Numbered from the stretch's first letter, positions 35,611 through 47,076 are shown. The stretch: 64,000 bases of DNA from Macrotis lagotis (GCF_037893015.1 NC_133661.1:189919991-189983990); one strand, 5' to 3'. The notes: a model not told the origin generated them from the sequence alone. Translations and numbers: made by a program.

Positions 35611-35626
35611 CCCTAACCCTAACCCT
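35611..35626. repeat. Short interstitial telomere-like repeat
   Basis: CCCTAACCCTAACCCT: two full vertebrate telomere units plus CCCT. The unit B counterpart ('attgagacaatgaatc' near 49977) lacks it. Confidence 0.7.
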
Positions 35627-36365
35627 TATCTCAGTAAGGAAGAGTGTTTCCACATATTGACCTGATAAAGAAAAAGAATAAAAGAAAATTATAAAATAAA
35701 GTCATATAAAATTATGGCATAACATTAATTAAGAAAGCAAGACAATTGATCTGTGAAAGGATTAAGATAACAGCTAGAAGTGTTAAAACACAGACTTCTG
35801 CTACTCTGATGTAGTTTATAAAAGAATACAGTTCCAGGACCAGTGGACTAGTATAATCCAGCATAGTATTCTTTCAGAATATTTTAAGGAAAAGAGAAGA
35901 AAGGTCTTAGTGTGCAAAAGTAATATTCATTCAGGGTTTTGTTTAGACCTTGATAGGATTACATTTTTTTTCTGTTGGTTTCTCTGGTTGCCCTGGAAAC
36001 TATACTAGGTCTTTTACACAGAGCAAACCAAAGGACTAGGGTGTGATTTTTCTGTATCACAAAATCAGCAATAAATGAATCTTTAGAATCTTTGCATATT
36101 GGTTAAAGACTAGTATAGGCCAAATCTGTCTCAGAACAGTCAGATAGTTAAGGTTCAAGATTGGAAGGAGACTCTCATGGACTAAAACAATTAATAAAAG
36201 TGAGTTGACTTGACCATAGCATGGAATAAAGATTCAGAAATGATATAGCATTAATTTGATTGGATGCAAAAAGAAAGAATTAATTGTTAAGTAGGAAATA
36301 GGAAAATAGTTTTCCCTTCTTCAGAAATATTAAATGGAGTAGATGGCCACTCATCTCATATATTA

Positions 36366-36513
36366 GGTTGTTTTGGGGGTTTTTTAAAGCACTTAGGGTT
36401 AAGTGACTTAACTGGTGACCCCATAGCTAGTAAGTATCTAAGTTTAGATTTGAACTCAAGTACTCCTGAATTCAGGACCAGTGCTCTATTTGCTGTGCCA
36501 CATAGCAACCCCT
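36366..36513 (-). mobile_element. WSINE1-like SINE, shared with unit B
   Basis: 'cacttagggttaagtgactt', 'tttgaactcaagtactcctg', 'gaccagtgctctatttgctg' on the minus strand. Diverged; the paralogue is at 56884-57029. Confidence 0.8.
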
Positions 36514-37518
36514 TCATAAATTGTAACAAGGATTACTTCCTGCTATAGTTGGGATTACAGACACTATTTTCCCATCCAATTTTTAAATTCTGTGAAAAAA
36601 ATACAGGGTAGAACAGGATGGCAATTTATAGGTCACATATTAGAGTTAAAGAAAATTCTATCACCAACCTTAGATTTTTATATGCTACATAATGTTCCAG
36701 CTAAGGATTCTATTTTAGGTACTTATTTAGCTGAGGATATTAACAAGGAAAGAGGCAAACTCTTTCAAATATCATCAGTTTTTTTGGTATAGATTATGTA
36801 TGGAGAATTTAATTTTGCTTTGTTTCATTTGACTAACATGCATATAGTTTACTCAGATTCTTTCCTTGGATTTTTTGCTAAGAAAAATACCCAAGGAAAC
36901 ATCTATTCCACATAATAGAACTCATTTCCCAGTACCAGGTGCAAATTCTGGGGACTGTATTTCCTAAGAGGGATACTCCTTTCAAACAACTTTCCCAAAG
37001 TCAGTTAAGGTATGTATCAAATAATAAGCTAGAATGTATAAATATAAGAGATACCTGTCAGCCTCTGTAAGTAAGGGCATTCCAAGTACTACTGTACTTG
37101 ATAATTACTACAACTGGACTTAGCTTTATCTTGGCATCATTTAATTTACCAGGTCACTTCTTTATCCCTTTCCTTATTATTAAATACCAGTTGTTGACTT
37201 AATGAGAACAAAGAAGAATTATAATGTTGAGGGTGCTTTCATTCAAGTTCTATTTCCTTCTATGATTCTTGCTATGAACACTTATGGGGTGAGAAACTTG
37301 AGGTCAAATTTTTCAGTATATTTGTCCTAAGTAATAACTCTTATTAGATCCCAACATCAAACAATAAGAAGGAAAAGAAGGGAAGTAGATTTTTAAAAGA
37401 ACGGATATAGAGATCAAGATAGAATTCGACTATTGATATGACAGGGAAAGCAAGAGAAAGATATTGGTGGAACACTGAAAAAAAAGTGAGCCGAAGACCA
37501 AAGAATGGTTCAATATTT
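36514..37518. other. OR unit A upstream sequence, paralogous to 57030-57835
   Basis: Shares 'gaggatattaacaaggaaag' with 'gaggtaactggcaaggaaag', 'ctttcaaatatcatcagttt' and later phrases with unit B. No gene seen; the 66-aa frame at 36592 is not conserved in the B copy. Confidence 0.6.
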
Positions 37519-37756
37519 GTGGTGGCGTTCGGTTGTTTCAGTTGTGCCTCATTATGATATCATTTGTAATTTTCTCATAAAATCTGTGGTTTACTACTTC
37601 TTTCCCCATCTCATTTTACAGATAAGTAAACTGAGACAAACCTGCCCAGGGTTACATGACTAGTAAGTGTCTGAGACAAGATTTGAACTCAGAAAGATGA
37701 GTTTTCCTGACTCTTGTTCTGGTAGATTGAGTAATCTACCATGCCACCTAGCTGCC
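37519..37756 (-). mobile_element. MAR1-type SINE, shared with unit B
   Basis: 'tttccccatctcattttaca', 'gcccagggttacatgactag', 'tttgaactcagaaagatgag', head end 'ccatgccacctagctgccc'. The paralogue is at 59013-59256. Confidence 0.85.
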
Positions 37757-38502
37757 CAAAATTTGTGCTTAGTAGCCAAAAGAACTAATAAGCTCTCCTT
37801 ATATAAGTTCTTCCTATTTCTTAGCTAGCCAGTCCTGATCATTATAAAAGGAGTTTTAAAAGTAACCTTCTTTACTGGCACCATGAGATCCTATTCCTCT
37901 TCCTCCCTCCCTTTGCCTCACCTCCACAGGCAATGTGTTATAGTGGATGCCAAACTGTACTAGAAGGCAGTAGATACACAGGTTAAGGTAATATGGAATT
38001 ATAGTAAAATAGAGTACAAGAAAGGTCCTCTTAATCCATCTAGTTCACCATCATCTCCATATAAAATAAAGAAAACTGAGGACCAGGAAATCACATGACT
38101 TGCCCAAATCATATAGTTGATAAGAGAAGGTAAAAATCATGAGTAGATCTGCTGACCCAGCACTCTTTCTGCTCCATTTTCATTTTTTCTGAATCACTCA
38201 GATTAAAATTCATCTGACTTATAATCAAAAACCCTTGCTTCTTAGTTCTAAACATTAATACTCTGTCCCTCATCCCACTCCCCAACCACATATAGCAGTA
38301 ATTCCCAAAGCTATACTTTCTAAAAGAGACAAGAACTGACTTAGACTGAAATGAGGAAATTGCTTCCATCCTCCTTTCAACAAACCTTCTAATCTTGGAT
38401 CTTGGTAGGTTGATTAGAGAAGATTAAAGGGAATGGTGATTTTTGTAATATTCCTTTTCCATAAAAAAAAACATACTATTCTTTCTCTCTCCTTCCCCCC
38501 CT

Positions 38503-38570
<68 letters not shown>

Positions 38571-39832
38571 TTGGAACAGAAGTGTACCTGTCTCACCTCC
38601 ATTCTGACCCCTTGCATTCTGACCCCTGGCTTTGAGAAAAAACTGATTATATTCATAATTGAATGTCAGGTATACAATTTCACTCAGGTATCTGATTAGT
38701 TATGTGGCTCCAGGTATTATGTTGGATGTGAATAAGTAGACACAAATAACTGGATGCTATAATCTTGGTTAAACTAATCTCAATTGTCCTTGAATAGGTA
38801 TTCAGTCATAACTAGAAGTAGATGAGACAAAAAAAAAAAGTCCTGATGCTATCATGAATAGTCTTTGGTCACTCCAGCTGGTAGTTACATATATCTCTCC
38901 AGGTACTGTCTTTATGTATGAATGTATGTCAATAAAAAAAAATCATTCCATGAAATGCTTGGTCTTCTTGCCTAAAAATTGTCATGATGAACACCTCTGT
39001 ATTTTATATAGACTAACATTAATTACAGAGGATGAGCCAATAGAGAAATTGAATAACAGTAATCCAAAATAAGGCAACAGACACTTTGACAATTGGTTCC
39101 TTCAGTGTGAAAATGTAAAAAGAGCACAGTAAAAGCTCTTGTATGAAAAAAAATGAAGTTTTTTTTAAGTTCAATATTCAGAAAGGGAAAATGTGTGATA
39201 AGTGGACAGAATGGATAGGTAGACCAACTTGTAATCAAACAATCATCTATTAACTGTATGATTCTAGTCAAGTCATTTAGCCTCCCTAAACATCAGCTTC
39301 CTCTTTTGTAAAATTACATCAGATTTGTAGCACCAGCCTCCTAGGTAAAGTATTAGAGGCTCACACAATCAGAAGACATTGCTTCCATTGTAGACTGCAT
39401 TTCTTGGAAATCTAAATAAGTTGATTTTTTCTTGAGAAAAAAGCTTAATATGTTATGTCATTAAAATTGTCCATTATATCTTCTTTGATTTCCTTGATCT
39501 CTTGTAAGCTAAGAATGCTCATACTCATAAAATTACATCAACTAAATGTTAAAATTAGAAAAAGATCTAGATAAGCTATTTCACAAATGTAGTTAGAGGA
39601 ATGTCTTAATCAAACAAGGGATTTAGTTGATCATAAAAGATAAAATTAATCACTTTTATTACATGAAATTGAAAAGACTTTTTGAATTAACAGAAATTAA
39701 ATCATGTTAATTGGTCATAGTTTCCAAAATTCTGAAAAGTGGGACATTTGTACTTCTGAAGTACTTCCATATCTCTCCCATTTCTATGATCTTTCAAATA
39801 TCACTGACAGTGACTCTACAATCATATTTGAC
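37757..39832. other. OR unit A distal sequence, paralogous to 62601-64000
   Basis: Aligns with the right end of the window up to about 39320 ('tgcttagtagccaaaagaac', 'agaagtgtacctgtctcac', 'ctccaggtactgtctttatg'). Old MIR-like pieces lie near 38030-38170 and 39230-39310. No coding sequence. Confidence 0.65.
38508..38564. repeat. (CT)n microsatellite, unit A only
   Basis: Uninterrupted CT run. The unit B counterpart near 63160-63180 reads only 'ctcccactctctccgatctg'. Confidence 0.95.
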
Positions 39833-41370
39833 AATTTTCTTTTTTAAAACAAATTCTATTGACATTTAGTTTTTTCTCCATATTCCTCTTCCTATCCTTC
39901 CTCCCTGAGAGACATCCAACATAAGAAATATAAAAAAAAATCAGGAAAAACTATTAAAACATTGAGAAATTTTAAAACATATCAAATGTTCCTGTCTCTT
40001 CAAAGGAAAGAAGGAATATGAATTCTCATATCCAGAATTTGAAGCTTATTCTTTTAAACTTTACAAAATTCATTTTAGGTGTTTTATGTTTGTTCTTTCC
40101 ACTTACTTTCTATAAGCATTAAATATATTGCTTTCTTTTCTTTGTTTACCAAATTTTGATCAGTTTGTGGAAACTTTCCCATGTTTCTCTGAAAGTACAT
40201 GTTGGCCCTCTATAGGACTATCTTCTTAAAATACAATAATATTCTTTTGCATTTATAAACCAAAATTTGTTTAGTCTTTGTACATCTCATAATCACTTCC
40301 AGGTTCTTTTGACACACAACAATGTGATGACTCAATCAAGGGTAAGTATGTGCCCTTGATAAATACAAAACTTAAATATTAACTCCTTACTTCAAGTATT
40401 TTTGTGCCTCCATCAAATTATTAATATTCTTTTAATAATTTTTACATCACTCTCACTCTTTTCCCAATTTTTGTCCATCAGTCATCTCTTTAACTCTTTC
40501 AGAAAATCTTCTTGCATTTGGGTTCAATTAGCATTTTCCTCTGAGGCTTTGTTTGTAGTTGTTTGCACATTGTTGTCTTCTTATGCGTTTCTCTCTTGGC
40601 CTTTCCTGTCATCATAGAAACTTTCTATGGTCAAGTTCTGCTTTTTTCTCATTTGCTAATTTTCCATCCCACTTAACTTTGAATTAAATAATAATGTTGG
40701 ACTCTGAGCACCTGGGCTTTAGGAATCATTGCCTCAAATTCAGACTTTTTTGTGTGCTTCTATTTTATGAGCTAATTCTAGAGGTCTGCAAGCTTTCAGT
40801 GCTTCAAAGATAGTGTGATCTTCACCCAGGAAGAATCCCTGTCTCGTGACTGCAAGTATTAGTGTTTCATTTGTCACTTGGATAGTGATCAGCTTCGCTG
40901 CTTTTCCACATCCATAAAAGTTAATGCTTCTCTTTTTGTTTGGATATGAAACCAGGGTTTCCTGCTCTCTTGTGAATAATCACAAGTACTCTTCTCCATC
41001 ATAGAACTGTGACCCAAAACTGTTTATAAATAAGAGAGCTTCCAATTAATGTCATCTGCACCAGTGCCAGTAATGTGCCAAATTAAAATCCTTACTTTCC
41101 CTGAGTTTAGAACTCCAGAAACTGCTGCTGCTGCCACCCCTGCTGCAACTTCCTCTGAGGCCCTTTCTGATGCTCCAGTTGTGGTCCAGGTCCTGATGAA
41201 AGTGTCATAGATCTCTCTTGCTGACCTCCTAGAAAACAATGTCTCATTCTCACTTTTTGGTAGCTTTGTTGCTCCAGAATTTGATTTGAGACATTATGTT
41301 AAAGTTGTTTAGAAGAAAATGTTCAATGGAATGACTACCTGGACTCTGCCACCTTGACTCTATTGCTACT
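39833..41370 (-). mobile_element. L1/HAL1-like fragments, minus strand
   Basis: The right part (about 40430-41370) is the complement of an L1 5' region and ORF1 start. Its end at 41340-41365 reads 'actctgccaccttgactcta', the complement of the 5' end seen at 59365, and the middle shares 'ttgggttcaattagcatttt' with 25010. The left part (39833-40345) resembles an older L1 3' UTR in minus orientation ('ctattgacatttagtttttt', 'ccaaaatttgtttagtcttt'). Little ORF1 and no ORF2 lie between. Whether the two parts are one element is uncertain. Confidence 0.5.
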
Positions 41371-41388
41371 AATTAAAACCTATGTATG

Positions 41389-41394
<6 letters not shown>

Positions 41395-41446
<52 letters not shown>
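41395..41446. repeat. (TA)n microsatellite at the A/B unit junction
   Basis: Uninterrupted TA run just left of where unit B similarity begins. Confidence 0.95.
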
Positions 41447-41448
<2 letters not shown>

Positions 41449-41689
41449 TCTTAAATCTTATTGAAACATAGTCTACAGCAAAGTTATAATACAAAATAAA
41501 AGCATTCAGGAGGTTTTGACTGGGGGGAGGGCATGGAATATTCAACTGAATTCCAAATCACTTTACCCAAAAACATTTCAAATGAAAGGGAAAGAAATAA
41601 TATTTTATATATTACCTATTAGCTGAAAAGCAGTATAGTAATGATTTTGTCAGTGTCCTAGCTTGCGATGTGACATATCTTTAAAAGTT

Positions 41690-42706
41690 CCATGGAACTT
41701 GTTTCTAAATCAAACAAAACTGAATTTCAGATACCTACACAGGATTCAGGTCAAATTCTGTTGTGTATAGTAATTGTTTCACCTTGACATTCTTGAACCA
41801 CACAGGAAAGCAAAACATACTCTCCATTCAGCAACTTAATGGTGGATAAAGTTGATTGGAATATGGTGGTTCTATTATCTTCATATAGTGGAAATGATAT
41901 ATTTTTCCCTCAAATAAGTTTTACTATTTGAAAATATAATAATGCATCAAATATTCCTTTATTATTCTCCAAGCTTATTTTAGCTGCCTTTGTTTACAAA
42001 ACTCAAGTGTTTCCCTGCTAAAATGATTTCTGGGATCCTATAGTTTTATAGTTGTAGTAATCATAGGATTATCACATGGGAATAGTCACACACTTAAGAA
42101 AATTAAGGAGAGGGCAGCTAGGTGGTGCAGTGGATTAGAACACTGACCCTGGAGTCAAGAGGAGACCCGAATTCAAATCAATACAAGATCTGGGACTTAG
42201 CAAGTAGATTTTCTTGAAATCAAGAAAATTTAAATTTGAATAATATCCACCAAGACTGGAAAAATAGGGACTAGTCATAATCTGAAGGACAATGAATATA
42301 AAACTAAGTGGTGCATACTCTTTTGTCGCCTGGTTTATAAAAACCAACACTATTTATATTGTAATCATGGAATTTCCATGAAAAATATTATCTTCCTGAG
42401 ATGTTTATTGCTAATCTCAACAAGAATCAAGCATAATCCCAAGTACAGATTCTAACAAGAACAATTGAAATCATTAAATTCAGAATTATGATTCTCTTCT
42501 CTATGTGTTTCACATGACAAAGAAGGTAGCAATAGGAAATGTTACTCAATTCCTAGGGATGAGCAAACTAGCTACACCTCTAGAATCCAAAAGATTTTCT
42601 TAGGCATTCTAGCCCATGATGTCTGTATACATGTTATCCACTAAAGAGCTCTAGAAGCATTCAGCACAATCCCAGAGCATCTCTTGATTTTTTTTCATAA
42701 AATCCA
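41690..42706. other. 3' flank of OR unit B, paralogous to 26270-27464
   Basis: Same phrases as unit A ('catactctccattcagcaac', 'ggaatttccatgaaaaat', 'agcccatgatgtctgtatac'). No coding sequence. Confidence 0.75.
42115..42178 (+). mobile_element. WSINE1-like SINE, 3'-truncated
   Basis: 'gggcagctaggtggtgcagt', 'gaccctggagtcaagagg' and 'gaattcaaatc', then it stops abruptly. Absent from unit A at the same place. Confidence 0.85.
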
Positions 42707-43645
42707 TCAAGGTGTCTCTTTAGAATTCACAATTTTCTTGCTCAATCTTTTCATTGCTATCTTCATGTCTTTGTTTCTAAATGTGTAGATGGTAGGATTC
42801 AAAAGTGGAGTAACAACAAAGTCAAGAATGGCCAAAAATTTATCCAGTGATAAGGTAGGGAATTCCCACACATACATAAAAAAACATGGACCAAAGAACA
42901 AAAATACCACAGTAATGTGAGCTGATAATGTGGAAAAAGCCTTGAACAAACCAGCAGAAGAGTGATGCCTCACAGTGACAAGAATGAAGATGTAGGAGAT
43001 GATTAAGAGAAAGAAAGTGCCCATAGAGATAAGCCCACTGTTAGCAGTGACCACCTGCTCTACCCAGTTACTATCAGTGCAGGCAAGTTCTGCCACCCGA
43101 GGAAAATCACAGTAAAAGCTATCAACTTTGTTGGGACCACAGAAGGGCAAGTTGACAATGCAAACAAACTGAGACACAGCATGGATCATCCCAATCACCC
43201 AAGCAGCCACTACAAAGGCAATACATGTTTTGCGGCTCATTATTGTCAAGTAATGGAGAGGTTTGCAAATGGCTGTGTATCTATCATAAGCCATGGCTAT
43301 GAGTAGCACCATCTCTGTCCCTCCCATGACATGGACAAAAAACATCTGTGTCATACACCCTGGGAAAGAAATTAACTTTTGTTCACTGAAAATGTCAGAG
43401 ATCATCCTTGGAGCTGTGGTGGAAGATAGACCCAGGTCAATGAAGGAGAGGTTAGCCAGCAAGAAATACATGGGGGAGTGCAGGTGAGGGTCACAAACCA
43501 CAGTGAACACAATGAAGAGATTTCCCAATACAATTCCCACATAGAATGAAAAGAAAAACAAGAAGAGAAGAATCTTCACTTCCAAAGAAGCAGACAGTCC
43601 TAGCAACACAAACTCAGTCACTACAGAGTCATTTGTTCCATCCAT
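42707..43645 (-). CDS. Intact olfactory receptor, class II family 4 (OR4F/OR4K-like)
   Basis: Odorant GPCR of 312 residues from MDGTNDSVV to SKETP-stop. Landmarks (this numbering): sequon N5-D-S, G41-N42, LHSPMYFLL 55-63, C97, [10 protein letters not shown] 118-127, SFYCDFPR with C179, KAFSTLSAH 235-243, [11 protein letters not shown] 291-301. All key class II motifs are kept. It differs in having F where the other two copies have S just before KAFST. An in-frame ATG 21 nt upstream (43666) adds MSVPVIS. I chose 43645 because that Met is the start in the gene at 10388 and is kept in the pseudogene, whereas the upstream ATG is not. Both ATGs lie in the same exon, after the acceptor at 43675. 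Closest relative in the window is the pseudogene at 27465-28404, from a tandem duplication. Expression in olfactory neurons is expected from the family. Confidence 0.95.
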   Translation of the reverse strand: MDGTNDSVVTEFVLLGLSASLEVKILLFLFFFSFYVGIVLGNLFIVFTVVCDPHLHSPMYFLLANLSFIDLGLSSTTAPRMISDIFSEQKLISFPGCMTQMFFVHVMGGTEMVLLIAMAYDRYTAICKPLHYLTIMSRKTCIAFVVAAWVIGMIHAVSQFVCIVNLPFCGPNKVDSFYCDFPRVAELACTDSNWVEQVVTANSGLISMGTFFLLIISYIFILVTVRHHSSAGLFKAFSTLSAHITVVFLFFGPCFFMYVWEFPTLSLDKFLAILDFVVTPLLNPTIYTFRNKDMKIAMKRLSKKIVNSKETP

Positions 43646-43674
43646 TGATATAACTGGCACAGACATTAGAGGAC

Positions 43675-43695
43675 CTGAAAGTAGAGAATAAGAAA
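43675..43695 (-). other. Probable 3' splice acceptor before the OR coding exon
   Basis: Coding-strand 'ttcttattctctactttcag' followed by GTCCTCTAATG. Conserved in position in the pseudogene copy (28437). Confidence 0.65.
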
Positions 43696-44177
43696 GATAT
43701 TAATAGTGTGTGAAAAGTAAAGCTTGATGACCTATTTTTTCCCAGAAGTGAGTCCTAGAAGCCCTAGGTTAAAAGAACTGGAAAGGCAATACTGGGGGAG
43801 TCACAAGAGAAAAAGAAATGTTTATGGCAAAGCTGATTAAAGTATGTTGCATAGGCACATTAATACATTCCTGGTGGACCTATAAATTGGTCCAGTCATT
43901 TTGGAAAATAATTTGGAATTATTCCAGAGAAAAATACTAAATTACTCATATCCTTTGAAATGTAAATACCACTAAGACACCTTCACCCCCCCAAAAAAGA
44001 GATCAAGAAAAACAAAAAAGATAGCATAAGTCTAAAAAAATTACTTATAGTAGTTTTTTGGTTTTTGGTTTTTGCTTTTTGTTAGCACTTTGTGCTAACA
44101 AATAACTGAAAACTAAATGAGTGCCCATCCACTGGGGAACAAGCAAACAAATTATATATGAATGCAATGTACTACAA

Positions 44178-44360
44178 GGGCAGCTAGGTAGCAATGGATA
44201 TAGTACTGGGTCTGGAGTCCAAAGGACTCATCTTTTGTTTGCTTCAGTTTCCTCATCTGAAAAATGATATATAGAAGGAAATGACAAATCATTTTAGTAT
44301 CTTTGACAAAAAAAACTCCAAACTAGGTCACAGATTCAAATACAATTGAAACAACTAAAA
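44178..44360 (+). mobile_element. MAR1-type SINE, shared with unit A
   Basis: 'gggcagctaggtagcaatgg', 'gcttcagtttcctcatctga', 'aatgacaaatcattttagta'. Part of the tRNA/CORE region is missing relative to 28899. Confidence 0.8.
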
Positions 44361-44375
44361 ACCAAATGTAATATA

Positions 44376-44628
44376 AAGTAGTTAAGTTATGCATTGAATA
44401 GAGCATCAGGCCTGCATTCAGGAAAATTCATTTTCATGAGTTTAAATTCATCTTCAGTTACTTATTAGCTGTATAGCTATATGCAAATCACTTAACTATG
44501 TTGGTCTAAAATGAGTAGGGGAAAGAAAATGGCAAAACACTACAGAATCCGCCATGAAATCTGACATGAAAACCCCAAATGGGGCTGCAAAGAATTGGAC
44601 ATGACCAAAAAATGACTCAAAAATGTAA
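44376..44628 (+). mobile_element. MAR1-type SINE, shared with unit A
   Basis: 'gcattcaggaaaattcattt', 'accccaaatggggctgcaaa', 'gaattggacatgaccaaaa'. The paralogue is at 29139. Confidence 0.82.
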
Positions 44629-44936
44629 TAGAATTATGTTGTATGAAATTAAAATTTGGAGAACTTTTGAGAAGACTTGTATAATGTAAAAAATGAAAAG
44701 AACCAAAACAATTTATACAATGGAAATACAATAAATTATTGTAAAGACAAATTAAGACTTAAAAATTCAGATCAATGGCATGGCTAACTACAATTCCAGA
44801 CACTCCAAGATGTTTGATGCCAACCACCTCCTTACATAGAGGTGATGGTATTCAGGGTGAAGAAGAAAGATTCCTAAAATAAAAAAGTACTTGGACATAA
44901 TTAGGGGTGGGGATGAAGAAATGGGAGGAAGTAAGG

Positions 44937-45095
44937 GGAGAGAGAGAGAGAGAGAAACTAGCAAACAATATGAGTTTGAATAAAAGAAGAAAGGATAGGA
45001 GAAGGAGGAGGAGGAGGAGGAGGAGAAGAAGAAGAAGAAGAAGAAGAAGAAGAAGAAGAGAAGAAGAAGAAGATGAGGATGAGGATGAGGATGGT
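44937..45095. repeat. Polypurine microsatellite (GA)n, (GGA)n, (GAA)n, (GATGAG)n
   Basis: An almost pure purine strand with several motif blocks. The Lys/Arg/Glu-rich frame on the plus strand and the Ser/Phe-rich frame on the minus strand are low-complexity artefacts. Confidence 0.93.
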
Positions 45096-45621
45096 TCTCC
45101 CAGGGCACTTACATTGGAAGCAATATGATATAGTAGAAAATAGTATAGAATATTATCCCCCTTCTTGTATTGGCACTGTTGTAAGAGTATCCTTGGTCTT
45201 AATCTAAAGAATATAAATGAGGATCAACTTGACTGTTTTTAATTGTATGGAGAGAATGTGATGTGGAAGTTGGATTAGATTCATATTAATAGCCCTGGAT
45301 AGTAGAACTGAGAGAAATACATGGAAGTCATAGAGAGGAACATTTAGAATCAAATAAGGGAAAATTCTCTATAATTAAAGTTGCCTCCAAAGTGGCATGT
45401 TTAGGTCACTCTAAATAGCTTCTGAGATCCCTAACTGAGATTCTGTGATTCTGTAAATAAATAGCATAAGTTTGTGTAAAACCATTTCTCTGATTCTTAT
45501 TTCCTTGTTGGTTAAATATGGGGATTCAAGTAAATGATCATTTACATCCTTTAGAATATGAAAATCTATCAAACTTTCCTATATCTCTCTGTCTAACTAA
45601 TAAAATATTATACATTCAGGG

Positions 45622-45676
45622 CACGGCAATAGCTCAGTTGGGGTGTAATTGAATAGAGATTAAAAGTTCAAATCAA
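45622..45676 (+). pseudogene. tRNA-like remnant with A- and B-box-like sequences
   Basis: 'taatagctcagttgggg'-type A-box at about 45629-45641 and 'gttcaaatc' at 45666-45674. The A-to-B distance is about 36 nt, shorter than usual, and no clean cloverleaf can be drawn. Either a decayed tRNA-derived SINE head or a tRNA pseudogene. Confidence 0.35.
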
Positions 45677-45734
45677 AAAAGATTTTGGAGATCGTTGAGT
45701 CTAATTCCCCTATTTTACAGATAAGATTTTTGTC

Positions 45735-45880
45735 TGTCTTTCATGACAGAAGAAGACATGATAACAGGGAAATGATACATGACATAAAAGTGAATTTAAG
45801 TGGAGGGTTGTGTGAAGTCACCTTCCTCACTTTTTCCTCCAGAGCCATCTGAGTCCAGTTAGCCAGATATGGCTCAACAC
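45735..45880 (-). mobile_element. Marsupial composite SINE, left part
   Basis: 'tttcatgacagaagaagaca', 'gtgaagtcaccttcctcact', 'ctccagagccatctgagtcc', 'agccagatatggctcaac'. Matches the left part of 8264-8584, and breaks off where the 5S sequence begins. Confidence 0.65.
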
Positions 45881-45993
45881 AAGTGGGCCATACCCTGAAT
45901 GTGCTTGATTCTCATCTGATTCTAGTACACTCAGTAGGATCAGACCTGGTTAGTATATGGATGGGAAAACTCTTGATAATACCAGGTGCTATA
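45881..45993 (+). pseudogene. 5S rRNA pseudogene
   Basis: Follows vertebrate 5S rRNA from about nucleotide 5 to about 115: 'ggccatacc', 'ctgaatgtgcttgat' (5S: CTGAACGCGCCCGAT), 'ctcatctgat', a decayed box A region, 'gacctggttagtatatgg', 'atgggaaaac' and 'aataccaggtgct'. The internal promoter box C is close to intact and box A is damaged. Many substitutions and small indels, so it is a pseudogene. It lies directly after composite-SINE sequence. Confidence 0.9.
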
Positions 45994-46105
45994 CAAATAA
46001 GGAAGATGTGACCCAGAAAGGTTAATTGCCTTGACTTAGATCACATAGATTATTAGCATTGCAATAAGCTTTTAATCTAGGTTTTTGGATTCCTCTCATC
46101 CCTCT
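45994..46105 (-). repeat. CORE-SINE remnant after the 5S pseudogene
   Basis: 'gacccagaaaggttaattgc', 'gatcacatagattatt' and 'ttcctctcatccctctatgc' resemble the CORE and end of a MIR/composite SINE. Possibly the other half of the element at 45735. Confidence 0.5.
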
Positions 46106-46317
46106 ATGCCATAAAAGCTCACATGTTTATTGCTTAAAATAAACCTTTCTTAAAAGTCAGAGAAAATAAGATAGTTCAAAAGGAATTTTTTTTCCTTTTC
46201 CTGCTGGGAAGAAAACATTGTATCTCTCCATCAGTTCCCAAAAGAGTCAATGACTTAGAAGAATCAAAAATATAAGTTAGGAAAAAACTATCTTTTCCAC
46301 AAGAAATATTTTTATGG

Positions 46318-46461
46318 AGGCAATTAGATTAAGTGGTACAATTAATAGAGCACCATGACTATAGTCAAGAGGATCTGAGTTCAAATCCAACTTCAAACAT
46401 TTACTAGCTCTGTGACTCTGGACAAGTCACTTAAGCCCAATTGCCTCCAAAAAAAAAAAAG
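46318..46461 (+). mobile_element. Marsupial SINE, older WSINE1/MAR-like copy
   Basis: 'ttagattaagtggtacaatt', 'gtcaagaggatctgagttca', 'ttactagctctgtgactctg' and 'cacttaagcccaattgcc', then poly(A). Confidence 0.85.
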
Positions 46462-47076
46462 GATCCATAATTATTAAAAAAATAAATAATTAATTTGGTT
46501 TTCAGTTATTTGTTAGAACAAAAAAAAAGCTGCTATGCTGCTATAAGTAATTTTTTTAGACTTGTGCTATCTTTTTGTCTTTCCTAATCTTTTTGGAGTG
46601 AAGGCACCTTAGTGATATCAATTAAATAATTAATTTAAAATTAATTATTTAAAAATTAAATAATTGATCAATGAAACACAAGCAGAATATCAGGATGTAA
46701 TATTTGCATAGTCACTGTATCACTTAGTTGATCTTAGAATAACATAATATTTATAAAGCATCAATAATGTTAAATGATTCCAGAATTTTGTAATACATAT
46801 CTCTATATATGCAAGGGCATATGTACTTGGAGTTAAGACTGGAGGAAGATGGAGAATGAGATGAGCATGAAGAGAAGGGTGAAGTTTACTAAATACTTCT
46901 GGATAGAAATATTTTGCTCATTCATGAGCTCTGAGGTTTAAGAATTTCTTCCCCCTTCAACATATATGAGGATCTACTAATGGTCACTTAGAGTAATTAA
47001 ACTTTAAAACTATTTATTATTTTTTATTAATTCTGACAATGAAGTAATAGAGGACATGAGAAAAAATTCATTTAAT

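Larger units (their letters stand above)
33480..36130 (-). promoter_or_regulatory. Upstream conserved block of OR unit A (candidate promoter/5' exon region)
   Basis: Aligns closely with unit B 47720-50500 and more weakly with units C and D. The strongest segment is 35365-35620: 'gcttggcaatgaaacagga' in near-identical form ('ttggcaatgacacaggagg' in B), 'ggttttcccaatgggagaa', 'aataatgaccttcag'. An old MIR at 33700-33870 is shared with B. Position 5-8 kb upstream of the OR ATG fits a distal first exon and promoter. I see no unambiguous TATA box or donor, so function is inferred. Confidence 0.45.
43830..44750 (+). mobile_element. L1 3' end fragment carrying two SINEs, shared with unit A
   Basis: Paralogous to 28600-29512: 'aataatttggaattattcc', 'actaaatgagtgcccatcc' and 'aagacttgtataatgtaaa', with SINEs at 44178 and 44376. 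Confidence 0.7.

Noticed and set aside
38433-38699. 88-aa frame with Leu-Ser repeats
   Set aside because: Encoded by the (CT)n microsatellite; the unit B counterpart lacks it.
44788-45128. Arg/Glu-rich and Ser/Phe-rich frames of 73-106 aa
   Set aside because: Both arise from the polypurine microsatellite on opposite strands.
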